Assembly (NCBI RefSeq): GCF_002872335.1
Contig: NZ_NJAG01000009.1
Location: 1 to 64,000, forward strand
DNA length: 64,000 nucleotides
Reading direction: 5' to 3'
From: Siphonobacter sp. BAB-5405
GTDB taxonomy: Bacteria; Bacteroidota; Bacteroidia; Cytophagales; Spirosomataceae
Shown here in pieces: positions 62,822 through 64,000 of the stretch. Below the pieces are notes generated by a model. The model searched no databases, was not told the DNA's origin, and saw only the letters and a list, made by a program, of their open reading frames with translations. The position numbers and the translations under genes were made by a program. How positions within the stretch are numbered: position 1 is the stretch's first letter; every line of letters begins with the position of its first letter.

Positions 62822-63835
62822 TTAATCGTTCTTCAAATCCTGGATATCCAGCATACCTACGGGCTTGCCGTTTTCCGTTACCAGAATGGTATCTACGCTG
62901 GTTTTCTTGAAAAGAGCCGCAGCGGCGTCCAGCAATTCGGTACTTTCAATGGAAATAGGCGTTCCGTATTCGAAATCTCCCATTTTCTTCGACAGTACAT
63001 CGCGACCACCGTCAGCCAGTTTCCGGCGAAGATCACCGTCAGTAAATACACCTTTCAGGTTACCGGCTTCGTCAACAACCGTAACACAGCCAAAGCCGTA
63101 TTCAGTCATTTTTACGATGGCTTCCGTCAAGGAGATATCCGTCGTAACCATTGGGTTGATGGTATTGATCGCCTGACCTACCGTGACCGTGATCAAACGC
63201 GTATGCTCGATGAACTGGTTCGTACCGATAGCCGTGAAGTTGTTTTCCGTCAGGGCTTTCATCAGTTTCCAGGGTACAGTAATGGTGTGGCAACCCAGGT
63301 CGATGGCGTTCCGTACGTGTTCGGTATTCCGTACTGACGAGAACATTACTTTTGAATCGAAACCGTAGGCTTCTACCAGTTCTACTACATCACCGATCAG
63401 CGTCAGGGCATCGTATCCCTGATCCTGCATCCGTCCGGCCAGTACGCAAATGTAGGTAGCACCGGCTACGGCTGCCATGTACGCCTGTTGGATGGTGTAT
63501 ACCAGGTGAACGTTTACTTTCAGTCCTTTGTCAACCAACGTGCGGCAGGCTTTTACGCCTTCCAGCGACACGGGGATTTTAAATACCGTACGCTTAGGGT
63601 CCAGACCCAGAGCCAGCTGGCGTTCCGCGTCGGCTACAATATCGGCGGCGGTTTCACCCAGGGCTTCGATCTGAAGAACGGGTACAATTTTAGAAAGCTC
63701 CACGATCGTTGCATCCAGGTCGCGAATACCTTCGCGGTGCATGAACGTGGGGGTTGTGGTAAGACCGGTCAGAAAACCGAGTTGAAATGCCTCTTTGATT
63801 TCTTTTAAATCGGCAGAATCAAGATACAACTCCAT
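62822..63835 (-). CDS. transaldolase (FSA/TalC type) fused to a KdsD-like CBS pair
   Basis: The 337-residue protein has a small-type transaldolase barrel (1-215) with MELYLDSADL (D6), the Schiff-base Lys K86 in VFKIPVSLEGVKA, and VAGATYICVLAGRMQDQG. The usual TTNP motif reads TTTP (T28 replaces the active-site Asn), and the Thr that follows in E. coli FSA (T109) aligns with H110. Residues about 225-337 form two CBS motifs; GVFTDGDLRRKLADG (262-276) is typical of the CBS pair of arabinose-5-phosphate isomerase KdsD. It probably makes or splits a sugar phosphate under ligand control. kdsB lies downstream. The reaction is not known. Confidence 0.88.
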   Translation of the reverse strand: MELYLDSADLKEIKEAFQLGFLTGLTTTPTFMHREGIRDLDATIVELSKIVPVLQIEALGETAADIVADAERQLALGLDPKRTVFKIPVSLEGVKACRTLVDKGLKVNVHLVYTIQQAYMAAVAGATYICVLAGRMQDQGYDALTLIGDVVELVEAYGFDSKVMFSSVRNTEHVRNAIDLGCHTITVPWKLMKALTENNFTAIGTNQFIEHTRLITVTVGQAINTINPMVTTDISLTEAIVKMTEYGFGCVTVVDEAGNLKGVFTDGDLRRKLADGGRDVLSKKMGDFEYGTPISIESTELLDAAAALFKKTSVDTILVTENGKPVGMLDIQDLKND

Positions 63836-64000
63836 GTGTGTAGTAGCAATGGCCGTTTTAGGTTAGGTTTCCGTGTTAGCTGTACCAGCGGGGGGATAAC
63901 TTATTCACCAAAAACGTTACGCCTCTTTTAAAATGTTACTTAAAAAGTAAAGAAGGAAAGTAGTAGGCTGTGAAAATCAGGTTTGTTGCCAATGAAAGAC
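63836..64000. other. upstream region at the window edge
   Basis: 165 bases before the transaldolase-CBS start. It should hold that gene's promoter on the minus strand; no clear -33/-7 pair was seen. An ATG at 63992 on the plus strand is too near the edge to judge. Confidence 0.3.

Overview
The window reads as chromosome from a Bacteroidota bacterium of the order Cytophagales; the genus cannot be settled from sequence alone. The evidence is a type IX secretion C-terminal sorting domain (gene at 55162-58020), a tonB locus with one exbB and two exbD genes, DUF4296 and Bat-type genes, many lipoprotein signals, few Shine-Dalgarno sites, and TAnnTTTG-like promoter boxes. No rRNA, tRNA, CRISPR array, insertion sequence or prophage gene was recognised. 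Nearly every transcription unit ends in a clear hairpin terminator.

Layout. 1-732: the end of an alpha/beta hydrolase gene, then a repeat-rich non-coding stretch. 733-8300 (minus): a serpin lipoprotein, a GH2 and a GH92 glycosidase suited to mannose- or glucosamine-containing glycans, and an LpxR-like lipid A deacylase. 8470-14003 (minus): a heavy-metal RND efflux operon (outer-membrane channel, adaptor, pump) whose pump gene is broken by a one-base frameshift. 14227-18500 (minus): a voltage-gated-type K+ channel with a zinc ribbon, pyruvate kinase, and an ExbD/ExbB pair. 18713-27579 (plus): a lipoprotein of unknown function, an M16 peptidase, a hexuronate-type MFS transporter, an SGNH hydrolase, a 2-hydroxyacid dehydrogenase and a BlaI/BlaR1-type pair. 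27612-29544 (minus): two TPM-domain proteins and LemA.

29704-38162 is a surface-glycan region. A five-gene minus-strand operon (acyltransferase, two polytopic membrane proteins, two GtrB-like glycosyltransferases) is followed by two more family 2 glycosyltransferases. 38452-42324 is a very large superfamily 1 helicase. Then come nuoABC with a DUF4296 lipoprotein (minus), a small Bat/aerotolerance-type locus, rnhB, and an energy-transduction run exbB-exbD-exbD-tonB, a small membrane protein, an orphan phosphate-binding-type lipoprotein and a TPR protein (plus). The last part (minus) holds a T9SS-exported sialate-esterase-like protein, a membrane paralogue of the glycan cluster, obgE, adk, kdsB and a transaldolase fused to a CBS pair.

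Most noteworthy: (i) the transaldolase-CBS fusion next to kdsB, whose CBS pair resembles that of the Kdo-pathway isomerase KdsD and whose TTNP active-site Asn is replaced; (ii) three intergenic arrays built from GTTTNNN heptamers, two of them folded as inverted arrays; (iii) the frameshifted metal pump; (iv) a GC-hairpin repeat family found between genes; (v) a helicase that keeps only the tail of a C-terminal nuclease-like module.
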